From: Chitinophagales bacterium
GTDB lineage: Bacteria > Bacteroidota > Bacteroidia > Chitinophagales > UBA8649
DNA: 64,000 nucleotides
Direction of reading: 5' to 3'
Assembly: GCA_020635975.1 (NCBI GenBank)
Contig: JACJYT010000011.1
Location: 1 to 64,000 of the forward strand
Positions 52,048 to 61,776 of the stretch are shown one piece after another (the first letter of the stretch is position 1; every line of letters begins with the position of its first letter). The notes beneath the pieces are model-generated. The model saw only the letters and a program-made list of their open reading frames with translations. It searched no databases and was not told the DNA's origin. The translations under genes and the position numbers were made by a program.

Positions 52048-54033
52048 TTATTTCTTTTTTGCTTTTAGTTCATCGGTTAAAACTTCTTCTATATTTTCTC
52101 GACTGACTACATACAAGTTAGCGCCAACAGCATCCACTATCTCTTTAAGTTGTTGGAAATACAAGCTCGATTTGTTGAATAGGAATATACTCACCACGAT
52201 ATTTTTATCTCTGGTTTTTTCCAATAAGGCTTTAAGTTCCTTTTGTTTATTAAAACTTAAATCTCCATCGGTAGTAACTATAATTCTATTATTAAGTTCT
52301 TCTTTAAAATTTTCTTTAGCTATACTCAAAGCCATTTCTAAGCCAGCTATAATATCTGATTGTCCGGATGGAGGTATGTTTTCAATTTTTGATTTGATTT
52401 CTGCAATATTAGTTGCACTTTCTCCATTTAGAATAACGCTAGCCTCACTAGCATAACTAACTGCCGATATCTTATCTTCTAAGCGCATAAAGGCCAATAA
52501 CTTGTAAAGAGAGCTTTTGAGTATTGGCATACGATCTTCGGTGTTCATGGAAAGGGAGGCATCCATTAGAAATATGGTATTGTTAAAGGCAATATTTTCA
52601 AAAGAAAGAGAAGGTTCTATTTTATCTTCTTCTAATTTTGTTTTACAAACAAATTGATCACTTTCGGTTTTAGATTTAGCATAAATGAATGGGATATTCA
52701 TTTCTTTAAAAATTGTATCGTATTCACTCAAACCTATTTCTCCTTCAATCAAATCTTCGTAGCTTTTTATTTTAGCATCTAAGCGAACTACCTGCATACA
52801 AGAGTCATTAAATTCGGCATCTACCTCAAAATCCATAATGAAACTATCATAATCGCCACTCAGGCTAATACTTTTAGATTGGGCTGCTAAATATAGGTGA
52901 TTTTGGTACTGTGCAATAAACTTTCCTTGGTCCAAAATCATATTTTCAGCATAAGCGCCACCTATGGCATAAGCGTATTCTGGATATGCCTCTTTATCTA
53001 GTTTTAAGAGAATTAAATCTTCGGTGGGCGCTTTACTCAAACCAAGTAAAAGATAGCCGTCTTTTAATTCTAGCATGTCCTTAAGACTAATACTAGTATA
53101 GGGCAGAATCTCATATTCATATGCCCAGTTAACACTTCCATTTTTTAAGGTATTAAAAAGACTAATACTATAATTGTTATCGATGCCATGATTATTGCTA
53201 AAACAGGCAGCAATAATGCTATCGTCTTTGATGATCATATCGCTTAAATAGGCGCGGGCAAAGTCTTGTTTAGAGTTTAGGAAATAATTGCTCTGAATTT
53301 CATCAAAACTGGATGCATTAAATTGAGAAATTGAAGCCCTATACTTATCAGATTTTGCTTTAATGCCATATCTGCCACCGCTGTAGATGGTATCATTTTC
53401 TATTTTAGAAATAGCAGAACTTTCGTTACCACTATAGTACCAAGTGGTAAAATTTTCTGATTTACCCTTATGTATATTTAGTTGTAAAAAGAATATTCCA
53501 AATTTGCCTTTTGCATATTCATCGCCACTTATTAGTATTGAGCCATTATAGATATGAAGGTTGTTGGGCTTTAAGCTAATCCCCGTTTTTCTAGCCCAGT
53601 TAATCTCCGCTTTTTGATAATCATAGCTTACAAAGAATTCGTCGAAAATATCGCTACCAGAATCATGTCCGTAGCCGCATAAAATTATTTTTTCATCATC
53701 CACTATGAAGTCGCTTATAAAATTTTGATGCTCGGAAAATTCGAAATATTTTTTCCAGATTAATTCTCCATCAAGACTATATGAAGCCAAATAACATTGT
53801 TTAGAAGAATAGCCACTTACAAACAGTTTCTTCTGGTAAACCTGAATGCCGCAAACCCCATCATCTATAGCTGGATTTCCTATATTTTTAAGAAAGCTTT
53901 GGGCTTTGATGTCAGAGAGTAGAATGCCGAAAAAAACTAGTAATTGGAACTTACTAAGCAGGGAAATGAGCAGCTTGTTGAGCTGAAATTCTAGAATAGT
54001 GAATGCTTGTTTTAGGACCTTAGTTTTCGTCAT
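52048..54033 (-). CDS. VWA-domain protein with N-terminal propeller-like region
   Basis: 661 residues from ATG 54033 (preceded by an AGGA-type site; a GTG 15 bp earlier is possible). A hydrophobic segment at about 25-43 with a site before SFLKNIG looks like a signal sequence. Residues about 50-415 have repeating beta segments (YLASYSLDGELIWKKYF; LLLLGLSKAPTEDLILLKLD) like a beta-propeller. The end is a von Willebrand factor A domain with MIDAS motif DASLS at 491-495 and TTDGDLSF at about 587-594. The start overlaps the HlyD gene by 14 nt. Probably a surface or periplasmic protein that works with the upstream secretion genes. Confidence 0.8.
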   Translation of the reverse strand: MTKTKVLKQAFTILEFQLNKLLISLLSKFQLLVFFGILLSDIKAQSFLKNIGNPAIDDGVCGIQVYQKKLFVSGYSSKQCYLASYSLDGELIWKKYFEFSEHQNFISDFIVDDEKIILCGYGHDSGSDIFDEFFVSYDYQKAEINWARKTGISLKPNNLHIYNGSILISGDEYAKGKFGIFFLQLNIHKGKSENFTTWYYSGNESSAISKIENDTIYSGGRYGIKAKSDKYRASISQFNASSFDEIQSNYFLNSKQDFARAYLSDMIIKDDSIIAACFSNNHGIDNNYSISLFNTLKNGSVNWAYEYEILPYTSISLKDMLELKDGYLLLGLSKAPTEDLILLKLDKEAYPEYAYAIGGAYAENMILDQGKFIAQYQNHLYLAAQSKSISLSGDYDSFIMDFEVDAEFNDSCMQVVRLDAKIKSYEDLIEGEIGLSEYDTIFKEMNIPFIYAKSKTESDQFVCKTKLEEDKIEPSLSFENIAFNNTIFLMDASLSMNTEDRMPILKSSLYKLLAFMRLEDKISAVSYASEASVILNGESATNIAEIKSKIENIPPSGQSDIIAGLEMALSIAKENFKEELNNRIIVTTDGDLSFNKQKELKALLEKTRDKNIVVSIFLFNKSSLYFQQLKEIVDAVGANLYVVSRENIEEVLTDELKAKKK

Positions 54034-55294
54034 AAAGATCTTCCTCACTCACTAATTTAACAAGATCTTCATTTTGTAGTAGTTTGGAAATAGCTTTAAA
54101 TGGAGCACTGATAATAAGTTCATTTTCTTGTACTCCTTCTACAATTTCAATATAGCTATCGTCTTGAATACCTGTTTTTACTTCTGTTTGAATGGCTTGA
54201 TTATCTTCTACTTTGAAAACAATTTGTAATTTTTCATCGAAGGCACCCTCTTCGTCTTTGTCGCGGAGACTTACACTCTGTATAGGTACACATAATACAT
54301 GGTCTTTTTTGTTGGTTATTATTTCTGCCGAAGCCGACATGCCTGGTCGGAAAGGTAGTTTAACATGATCATTTAACAAATGAGCATAAGAGCTTGAAAC
54401 TAGTTGAATAACTACTTCAAATTTAGTAACCTGCTGATCTAAACTTACATTAGAAGAATAAGCTACTTGGCTTACTATGCCTTTGATTTTGTCGCCAAGA
54501 TAGGCATCCACTTCAATTATTGCTGTATCTCCTTTATTAATGCGCAAAACTTCGTTTTCGCCTACTTCTACTTTCAATTCCAAAGCGCTAAAATCGGAAA
54601 TAGTAATCAATTCCGTTCCTGCCATTTGTGCAGTTCCAACAACTTTTTCACCTAAGTCGACATTAAGTTTTGAAACGATGCCGTTCATTGGTGCGTAAAG
54701 TTTGGTTTTACTCAAATTTTCTTTGGTTTGTTGAAGTCCAGCTAAGGCACTTTCGGCTTGAAATTTATTCGCTTCAACCGTTTGGCTTGCCGCTTCACTT
54801 TCTCCAATTGCACTGAAATACTGACTCTCAGTTGCTTCAAATTCACTTTGAGATATTACTTGTTGGTTTAGGAGCGCCTTTTTGCGATTATAATCTTTTT
54901 CTATGATTGCTAGTTGTGTATCGCTCTGAATTTTTCTAGCCTTAGCATTTGCTAGATTGGCCAAAGTTTGCTTGTAATTTGCTTCAGATTGTGATACGGA
55001 AGACTCGTAACTATCCGCATTGATTTCTAGAAGTAGTTGTCCTTTACTAACAGAATCGCCTTCGCTAACATAAATATGCGTTACTTCTCCTGGTAGTTCT
55101 AAAGAAAGTTGAACTTCTTTAAAGGGATATATTTTTCCATTGCAATTAACCGATTCCACGATACTTCTATAGCTTGCTTCTTGAGCAAAAACTTCTAGAG
55201 CATTTCTATCGCTTAAGGCATCCTTTTTCCAAATTACTAGTGCCAGTAAGATGAACAATACAAGAGCTAAGCTTATTAATATTTTTTTAGACAT
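54020..55294 (-). CDS. HlyD/MacA-type periplasmic adaptor (second copy)
   Basis: 424 residues. N-terminal anchor helix (ISLALVLFILLALVIW), the split lipoyl/biotinyl-like domain (ELPGEVTHIYVSEGDSVSKGQLLLEI and LYAPMNGIVSKLNVDLGEKV), an alpha-helical hairpin between them (about 85-195), and beta-barrel and membrane-proximal domains. It would bridge an inner-membrane pump to TolC. It follows the TolC gene by 10 bp; no pump gene is in the operon. Confidence 0.9.
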   Translation of the reverse strand: MSKKILISLALVLFILLALVIWKKDALSDRNALEVFAQEASYRSIVESVNCNGKIYPFKEVQLSLELPGEVTHIYVSEGDSVSKGQLLLEINADSYESSVSQSEANYKQTLANLANAKARKIQSDTQLAIIEKDYNRKKALLNQQVISQSEFEATESQYFSAIGESEAASQTVEANKFQAESALAGLQQTKENLSKTKLYAPMNGIVSKLNVDLGEKVVGTAQMAGTELITISDFSALELKVEVGENEVLRINKGDTAIIEVDAYLGDKIKGIVSQVAYSSNVSLDQQVTKFEVVIQLVSSSYAHLLNDHVKLPFRPGMSASAEIITNKKDHVLCVPIQSVSLRDKDEEGAFDEKLQIVFKVEDNQAIQTEVKTGIQDDSYIEIVEGVQENELIISAPFKAISKLLQNEDLVKLVSEEDLYDEN

Positions 55295-55304
55295 GGCTTA
55301 GAGT

Positions 55305-56717
55305 TTAAAAATTCAGTTCTCCAGTTTCGTAAAATTGAACAATTACTTTTCGAAAGAAATATTCGTACTTTGATTGAACCGTACTCACTTCTGCATTTAT
55401 AAAACGATTTTTTGCGGTTTCGAACTCATAAGAATTTAAAATGCCTGCTTTAAATTTCTCATTAGCATAATTAAAAGCTAATTCAGCAGCTTCATGATTG
55501 CTTACATTGGCTTCATATTTTTTAAATGCAGCTTTTAAATTGGTGTAAGCCGTAAAAACTTCTTGTTGCAAATTGTTTTCTTTATTTTTTAAATCGTATT
55601 CCGTTTTCAGAATATTCAATTTAGCATTGTCAATTGCAATCATTCGCTGCCATTTTCCAAAAATTGGCACAAAAAGATTCAATCGAACACTTTGATTGAA
55701 ATTATCGTTCAATTGGGCACCGAAGCTTTTATTACCAAAAGTTGCTTGCTCATAGCTTGTAAGAACAACTTGGCCGGTTCCGCTAACCACTCCTATAGCT
55801 TGCGTAACGGTTTCAGAGCCCTTTTGTTCTTGTGCCGCGCTAAAGTAGTTTGAACCAAGGTAAGCAGAAATAGATAAAGTAGGAGAAAGACTCGATTTGG
55901 CTGCTTTCAACTGATATTTGGCTGCTTCTGTTTTTAGTCGAAGTACTTCTAAATTGGGTAAATTCGACATGGCGTTAAGAGAGAGCATTTTAGCTTGGAC
56001 AGGATAATTGTCCATTTCAGAATCTTCTATATTTAAGCCTTCAATGGCAAAATCCTCAAAAGGATCTAATTGAAGCAGCAATTTTAACTCGTTTATTGCA
56101 GTTTCAAAATTATTTTCGCTAGTAACTATGTTTAACTCGTCATTGGCTAGAAGTGCTTCCACTTCATATTTATCCCCTTGTGCTAAAACTCCTGCCTTAA
56201 CTAATTCTAAAGTATTACTTAGTTGGTTTTGGGTGAGTTTCTTTTTTTCTAATGCGAGCTGATAGGCTTCATAGGCTAGTAAAGTGTTTAGGTAATAATT
56301 AGCCACTAAAAGTCGGGTATTATTTTCCAACTCTTTTAGTTCTAATTCGCTAGCATTCAAACCGCTTTTAGAAGCTTTGATTTGAAAAATCCTTTGTAAG
56401 CCTTGAAATATATTGTAATCTGCATTAAAGCCTAAGCTAGTAGAGTTGGTTGTTTGCTGAACGAATTGATAAGTTAAGGGGTTAATGGAATTGGCAAAAT
56501 TGAATCCTTCTGTAATGGAGACATTAGCATTGGGTGTATACAAGTCCATTTTGTTTTGAAGGTGCGTATTTTTTGCGTAATCAATATTTAGTTTAGATAA
56601 ACTTAAATTTATGTTGTTTTCCATTGCATAATTTACGCAATCCTCGAAAGACCAAGTTTTTTGTGCTTGAACGATGTGAGCGCAAAGGAGTAGAATGAAA
56701 AGAAATAATCTATGCAT
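55305..56717 (-). CDS. TolC-family outer-membrane channel
   Basis: 470 residues with a signal peptide (HRLFLFILLLCAHIVQA) and two OEP repeats of long helices and strands (WSFEDCVNYAMENNINLSL near the start; NDNFNQSVRLNLFVPIFGKWQRM; the second repeat ends near ILNSYEFETAKNRFI). The protein forms the trimeric outer-membrane exit duct of tripartite efflux or type I secretion. It lies between two adaptor genes, with gaps of 11 and 10 bp. Confidence 0.92.
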   Translation of the reverse strand: MHRLFLFILLLCAHIVQAQKTWSFEDCVNYAMENNINLSLSKLNIDYAKNTHLQNKMDLYTPNANVSITEGFNFANSINPLTYQFVQQTTNSTSLGFNADYNIFQGLQRIFQIKASKSGLNASELELKELENNTRLLVANYYLNTLLAYEAYQLALEKKKLTQNQLSNTLELVKAGVLAQGDKYEVEALLANDELNIVTSENNFETAINELKLLLQLDPFEDFAIEGLNIEDSEMDNYPVQAKMLSLNAMSNLPNLEVLRLKTEAAKYQLKAAKSSLSPTLSISAYLGSNYFSAAQEQKGSETVTQAIGVVSGTGQVVLTSYEQATFGNKSFGAQLNDNFNQSVRLNLFVPIFGKWQRMIAIDNAKLNILKTEYDLKNKENNLQQEVFTAYTNLKAAFKKYEANVSNHEAAELAFNYANEKFKAGILNSYEFETAKNRFINAEVSTVQSKYEYFFRKVIVQFYETGELNF

Positions 56718-56728
56718 CTTGTGCTTTT

Positions 56729-57817
56729 TTAGTTGGTTCCTGAATTTAATACTTTAATGTTTGCAGTAGAATCTATTCCTTCCAGTATTTCAATAAATAG
56801 ACCATCTGATAAACCAGTTTTCACGTATTTTTTTTCGTATACATTATCGGCAATTTGAACTTCAACAAAGCTAGAATCTCCTTCAAAAATAAGATTTCCT
56901 TCATTGATGCTCCAAACATTTTCTCTTTTCTCTATGATAATTTCGGCATTCGCACTGTATCCAGCTCTTAAATTGGTGTTTTCTGGTATATTGATGCTTG
57001 CTTGTATGCTAAATTTAACGGTTCCTTCTTCTTCTATTCCTTTTGGAGCAATGAAGCTTAATTCTCCGTCAATTTCAATATTGTCGAGGGCACCAACACT
57101 AATTTTAACCGGCATTCCTTCCTTTAATTTGCCAACTTCACTCTCATCCACGGTACCAGCAAAGTAGACATTACTTAGGTCTGCTATAGATACAATAGTG
57201 GTACCTTCATTAAAAGTATTACTTTCAATTATGTTGTCCCCAACTAGGGCTCCCAATTCAAGTATGGTTCCACTAATGGTTGCTCTAATCAAATTTTGCA
57301 CCTCCCCTGAATTTTGTACGGCCCCATTTTGGATTACCTCTAGACTTAATTCTGCTTCATTTAATTCTTGTAATCTGAGATCATAATCAAATTGGAAGCC
57401 AGAGAGTTCTTGCTGAGCAATTACGCCTTTTTCGAATAGGACCTTATTTCGATTAAGCTCTAGTCTAGAATTTTCTAGGTTAAGGGCAGCTTTTTTTATA
57501 GCTTCTTTGGCTCTAGTTAAATTTTCTGCGTTTGGAATAATTTTCACTTTGGCAATAATATCTCCTTTCTTTACAACATCTCCAGAACCAAAATATAATT
57601 CTTCTAAGATTCCCGAAACGGCAGATTTAACCTTTACCTCTTTCATCGGCTTTATATTCCCAGTAGCTAAGGTGTTTTTATAAATACTTTTTCTTTCCAA
57701 TTGTGTGGTACTAAAAACAGTTTCCGGGGTGGCATTTTTATCCATATAAAATTGGATTAACCATGCCATGCCAAGTACTAAAAAAATAGCTAAAAGAATA
57801 AAAAAGACTTTCTTCAT
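56729..57817 (-). CDS. HlyD/MacA-type periplasmic adaptor (first copy)
   Basis: 362 residues. N-terminal membrane anchor (VFFILLAIFLVLGMAWLIQF), lipoyl-like halves (VSGILEELYFGSGDVVKKGDIIAKV and RATISGTILELGALVGDN) and a shorter helical hairpin than the second adaptor. It is the first gene of the operon. A -7 element and the palindrome TACAAA-AG-TTTGTA lie immediately upstream of the ATG. Confidence 0.9.
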   Translation of the reverse strand: MKKVFFILLAIFLVLGMAWLIQFYMDKNATPETVFSTTQLERKSIYKNTLATGNIKPMKEVKVKSAVSGILEELYFGSGDVVKKGDIIAKVKIIPNAENLTRAKEAIKKAALNLENSRLELNRNKVLFEKGVIAQQELSGFQFDYDLRLQELNEAELSLEVIQNGAVQNSGEVQNLIRATISGTILELGALVGDNIIESNTFNEGTTIVSIADLSNVYFAGTVDESEVGKLKEGMPVKISVGALDNIEIDGELSFIAPKGIEEEGTVKFSIQASINIPENTNLRAGYSANAEIIIEKRENVWSINEGNLIFEGDSSFVEVQIADNVYEKKYVKTGLSDGLFIEILEGIDSTANIKVLNSGTN

Positions 57818-57821
57818 AAAC

Positions 57822-57835
57822 TACAAAAGTTTGTA
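57822..57835. promoter_or_regulatory. Candidate operator palindrome before the HlyD operon
   Basis: TACAAA-AG-TTTGTA is an exact 6-bp inverted repeat with a 2-bp spacer. It starts 5 bp from the HlyD ATG and ends exactly where the -7 element begins. This position and form suit a TetR- or MarR-type repressor. No regulator gene is in the window near it. Confidence 0.5.
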
Positions 57836-57843
57836 CAAATATA
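57836..57843 (-). promoter_or_regulatory. -7 promoter element of the HlyD-TolC-HlyD-VWA operon
   Basis: The minus strand reads TATATTTG, matching TAnnTTTG, 18 bp before the first adaptor ATG. Its downstream edge abuts the operator-like palindrome. No -33 TTG is evident. Confidence 0.5.
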
Positions 57844-57974
57844 ACTAAAAAGCTCAGAGTGGGGTGGTATAGTGTGTTGTGAAAGCCGAAATATTTGTTA
57901 AAATTTATTTATGTGTTTTATCGTAATAATTTAACATCAGACCAATTATAATTTTCTTACTTTTATTCGTTCAT

Positions 57975-60410
57975 ATGTTACATAGCTACTTTTCTAGTTT
58001 TCAGTTTTTGTTAATCGTAAGTTTTTTGCCTTTTTCTTTATCTGCGCAGAATACAAGTCAAAGTATTTATGGTCAAGTAGTAGATAAACTAAGTAAGGAA
58101 GCTCTAGTAGGAGCAAGTATAGTTATTCTAGATTCAGATCCCTTTGTAGGAACTACCAGCGATTTGGAAGGCAAGTTTACATTAGATAATGTACCTGTTG
58201 GAAGAGTTTCCTTGCAGGTTAGTTATATAGGATATGAGGTGCTTAATTACCCAGAAATTATTATAAGTTCTGGTAAAGCACTTCATTTAAATATTGATCT
58301 AGCAGAGTCGGTAAAGAGCATAGGCGAAATTGTAGTAAATGGAAAGAGAAATAGCTCTACCATGAGGGTTCAAAATGAGATGGCTACGGTTAGTGCCATG
58401 TCTTTTACCTTAGAACAAAGTACAAGATATGCCGGTAGCTTAAATGATCCGTCTAGGTTGGTGCTTTCTTTTCCTGGTGTTCGTAATCAAGGGGATGTGC
58501 AAAATGGAATTTCGGTAAGAGGGAACACCCCCTCTGGTTTGTTGTGGAGTATTCAAGGTTTAGAGCTTCAATCTCCTAATCATTTTGCTAGGGATGGTTC
58601 TTTAGGTGCGGTCAATATGATAAATAGTAATCTATTGCAAGGAGTTGATTTTTATACCGCTGCCTTTCCTGCTCAATATGGTAATGCGGGTAGTGGTGTT
58701 TTCGATTTGAAGATGCGAAAGGGGAATTCTACAAAGTACGAGTTCAGCTTAGCCGCTGGTACTTTAGGAATGGAGGCTAGTGCCGAAGGTCCTTTTTCAA
58801 AAAAATCGGATGCAAGCTTTTTGTTTTCTTATAGATATTCTACACTTGGCTTGCTAAGTGCTGTCGGTTATTCGGTGGGAGGAAATAGCGCTCCAGGCTT
58901 CCAAGATTTCAATTATAAGATAAATTTACCTACAAAAAAATTGGGGGTTTTTGAATTTTTTGGCCTTGTGGGAGATAGTAAGATAAAACCTTTAAAGGTA
59001 AAAGCAAATGAGGGAGATTGGTCTGATAGCTATAGAATGGGCGTTTTAGGGATTCAAAATAGCCTCAAAGTAAGTGCGAAAACCCATTTAACTTCCTCTT
59101 TAATGTATAGTCAAAGTAAAGGAGCTTATTATAATGAAGGAGAGCGACCTAGATATAATAATTCTGGACTAGTGCCGGTTTACAAGGGTAAAACTCTTTG
59201 GGAGGAAAGTTTTCCAATTATAGAGAGACGCTTACAAGCCGATCTTAAATCTACTACAAAAATCTCGGCAAAGCATAGTTTTGAAAGCGGTTTAAATTTA
59301 AGCTATATTCAGCTTAATCAAGAGTTTAAGCGCTCTGCCAGCAATTACAATTACAATTCTAAACAGGATGTCTTTGTTTTAAAAAGTTATCAAGCAGATA
59401 GTTCTATTGCCTTAGCCAAAACGGCACAGATAAAAGCCTTTCTTCAACATAAATTAAGACTCACCGAAGCTTTGAGTTTTACTCTTGGAATTCATGCCAT
59501 TCATTCCTCTCTTATGAAATTCACTAGTATTGAACCAAGATTAGGCATGAATTATCGCTTTGGAAATGGACACGCGCTAACTGCTGGTTTTGGTATGCAT
59601 AGTAGATTAGAATCTTTAGCTTTTTATGCCAATGAAAGCAAATATTACGACCAAGTAGATCTTGTAAATTTTACGGCTATAGAAGCTTTTGGTTCTCCTA
59701 ATAAAAGATTAGGGGCAAGTAGAAGTGTGCATTTAGTTTTGGGAAACAATTTGCAATTAGCCGATCAATTAAAACTCAAAACAGAACTTTATTTTCAGTA
59801 TTTATATGCTATTCCTGTGCGAAAGTTTTACGATCCCTTTGATCAGTTCTCCACTATAAATTTTCAATATCCTAGTTTATTTACCTATAATTTTGAGTTT
59901 CAAGAAGTATATGCTAATAAGGGTAAAGGACTTAATTATGGAATAGATATCAGTTTGGAAAAGGCCTTTATTAGAAATTATTATATTCTCCTAAATGCTT
60001 CTTATTATCAGTCAAAGTATAATACGCCTTCTACTCAGGATGTTTATCAAGTTAAATGGTTGAATACTAGATACAATGGGAATTTTATTTTTAGCGCTAC
60101 TGCTGGAAAGGATTTTGAAGTAGGCAAAGAAAAGAATAATAGAATCAGCATGAATTTTAGAAGTATTTGGGCAGGTAATAATCGTTCTTATACTTTTGAT
60201 TTTTATGCCGGAGAAAAGCCCTTTGAAAATAAGCTAGCTAATTACTTTAGGTTAGACACTCGTATAGCTTACTCAAGAAATAAGGAGAAGTATTCTTGGA
60301 CGCTTTCTTTAGACATACAGAATGCAAGCAATAGAATAAATGCGGCTAGCAATCCTCAAATTAATAGCACAGGAATTATACCTTTTTTGAATTATAAAGT
60401 AGATTTTTAG
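57975..60410 (+). CDS. TonB-dependent receptor with carboxypeptidase-regulatory-like N-terminus
   Basis: 811 residues. Signal peptide (to LSAQ, about residue 25), then a CarboxypepD-reg-like domain (about 30-115: GQVVDKLSKEALVGASIVIL, then GTTSDLEGKFTLDNVPVG and VSYIGY), a plug region (about 120-235) and a beta-barrel ending in the aromatic KVDF. It imports a large or chelated ligand through the outer membrane using TonB energy. No SusD partner or siderophore genes are adjacent, so the ligand is unknown. Confidence 0.88.
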   Translation: MLHSYFSSFQFLLIVSFLPFSLSAQNTSQSIYGQVVDKLSKEALVGASIVILDSDPFVGTTSDLEGKFTLDNVPVGRVSLQVSYIGYEVLNYPEIIISSGKALHLNIDLAESVKSIGEIVVNGKRNSSTMRVQNEMATVSAMSFTLEQSTRYAGSLNDPSRLVLSFPGVRNQGDVQNGISVRGNTPSGLLWSIQGLELQSPNHFARDGSLGAVNMINSNLLQGVDFYTAAFPAQYGNAGSGVFDLKMRKGNSTKYEFSLAAGTLGMEASAEGPFSKKSDASFLFSYRYSTLGLLSAVGYSVGGNSAPGFQDFNYKINLPTKKLGVFEFFGLVGDSKIKPLKVKANEGDWSDSYRMGVLGIQNSLKVSAKTHLTSSLMYSQSKGAYYNEGERPRYNNSGLVPVYKGKTLWEESFPIIERRLQADLKSTTKISAKHSFESGLNLSYIQLNQEFKRSASNYNYNSKQDVFVLKSYQADSSIALAKTAQIKAFLQHKLRLTEALSFTLGIHAIHSSLMKFTSIEPRLGMNYRFGNGHALTAGFGMHSRLESLAFYANESKYYDQVDLVNFTAIEAFGSPNKRLGASRSVHLVLGNNLQLADQLKLKTELYFQYLYAIPVRKFYDPFDQFSTINFQYPSLFTYNFEFQEVYANKGKGLNYGIDISLEKAFIRNYYILLNASYYQSKYNTPSTQDVYQVKWLNTRYNGNFIFSATAGKDFEVGKEKNNRISMNFRSIWAGNNRSYTFDFYAGEKPFENKLANYFRLDTRIAYSRNKEKYSWTLSLDIQNASNRINAASNPQINSTGIIPFLNYKVDF

Positions 60411-60477
60411 CCCTTAAAGTGTAGGTTAAATGTTGAAAACCTAAATCGTATAAAGACCATGCTTAAGAGCAAAATTT

Positions 60478-60485
60478 TATCTTTG
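60478..60485 (+). promoter_or_regulatory. glyA -7 promoter element
   Basis: TATCTTTG is an exact TAnnTTTG match, 19 bp before the glyA ATG at 60505. No TTG at the standard -33 spacing. Confidence 0.55.
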
Positions 60486-60504
60486 CAGCACTTAATAAAT
60501 CACT

Positions 60505-61776
60505 ATGCAAAAAGATAAAGAAATTTTCGATTTAATTCAACAAGAAGCAAAGCGTCAAGAAGAAGGAGTTGAACTTATTGCTTCCGAGAACTTTACTAGT
60601 CCTCAGGTAATGGCTGCTATGGGCTCTTGTCTTACCAATAAATATGCAGAAGGTCTGCCCGGTAAACGCTATTATGGCGGCTGTGAAGTGGTGGATACGG
60701 TTGAAAACATAGCGATAGATCGATTAAAAAGATTGTTTAAGGCAGAATGGGCAAATGTTCAGCCCCATAGTGGCGCACAAGCCAATGCTGCTGTAATGTT
60801 GGCCGTGCTTCAAGCTGGAGATACCATACTAGGCTTTGATTTGTCTCACGGAGGACATTTAACTCACGGTTCTTCGGTTAATTTTTCGGGAAAATTGTAT
60901 CACCCTACTTTTTATGGCGTAGAAAAGGAAACGGGTAGGATTGATATGAATAAGGTGGAAGAAAAAGCTTTGGAAGTAAAGCCTAAACTAATAGTTTGTG
61001 GAGCGTCTGCCTATGCTAGAGATTGGGATTTTAAGAGATTTAGAGAAATTGCCGACAAGGTTGGTGCTTTACTTTTAGGTGATATTAGTCATATAGCAGG
61101 TCTAGTGGCAAGTGGTTTGCATAGTAACCCAATGCCATATTGCCATATCGTTACTACAACTACGCACAAAACCCTTAGAGGTCCAAGAGGTGGTGTTATT
61201 ATGATGGGCCAGGATTTTGATAATCCTTGGGGCTTAAAAACTCCAAAAGGAGAGCTCAGAAAGATGAGTGCGATTTTAGATTCTGGGGTTTTCCCAGGTA
61301 CGCAAGGAGGTCCATTAGAGCATGTAATTGCTGCTAAAGCAGTTGCTTTTGGTGAAGCCTTAGAAGAGGATTTTAAAACTTACTCGAAGCAAGTAATCAA
61401 AAATGCCCAAGCTATGGCGAAAGCTTTTGTAGAAAGAGGATATAACCTAGTTTCGGATGGAACAGATAATCATTTGATGTTAATCGACCTTAGAAACAAA
61501 GGGATTAGTGGAAAACTAGCAGAGGAAACTCTTGGGAAAGCCGATATTACTGTAAATAAGAATATGGTTCCTTTTGACGATAAGTCGCCATTTGTTACTT
61601 CTGGTATTCGAATTGGTACACCAGCAGTAACCACAAGAGGCATGAAGGAAGAAGATATGTTACAAATTGTAGACTGGATTGATTCGCTACTTATGCAAAA
61701 TGATAAGCCAGAAGTTATAGAAAGTGTAAAAAAGTCTGTACATTCATACATGAGAAAATTTCCTCTATATGTTTAA
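60505..61776 (+). CDS. glyA: Serine hydroxymethyltransferase
   Basis: 423 residues. PLP lysine in TTTTHKTLRGPRGG, substrate and folate regions ELIASENFTSP, NKYAEGLPGKRYYGG and VQPHSGAQANAAV. It converts serine and tetrahydrofolate to glycine and 5,10-methylene-THF. A promoter precedes it, and the end overlaps the TPR gene by 8 nt, indicating co-translation with an unrelated protein. Confidence 0.98.
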   Translation: MQKDKEIFDLIQQEAKRQEEGVELIASENFTSPQVMAAMGSCLTNKYAEGLPGKRYYGGCEVVDTVENIAIDRLKRLFKAEWANVQPHSGAQANAAVMLAVLQAGDTILGFDLSHGGHLTHGSSVNFSGKLYHPTFYGVEKETGRIDMNKVEEKALEVKPKLIVCGASAYARDWDFKRFREIADKVGALLLGDISHIAGLVASGLHSNPMPYCHIVTTTTHKTLRGPRGGVIMMGQDFDNPWGLKTPKGELRKMSAILDSGVFPGTQGGPLEHVIAAKAVAFGEALEEDFKTYSKQVIKNAQAMAKAFVERGYNLVSDGTDNHLMLIDLRNKGISGKLAEETLGKADITVNKNMVPFDDKSPFVTSGIRIGTPAVTTRGMKEEDMLQIVDWIDSLLMQNDKPEVIESVKKSVHSYMRKFPLYV

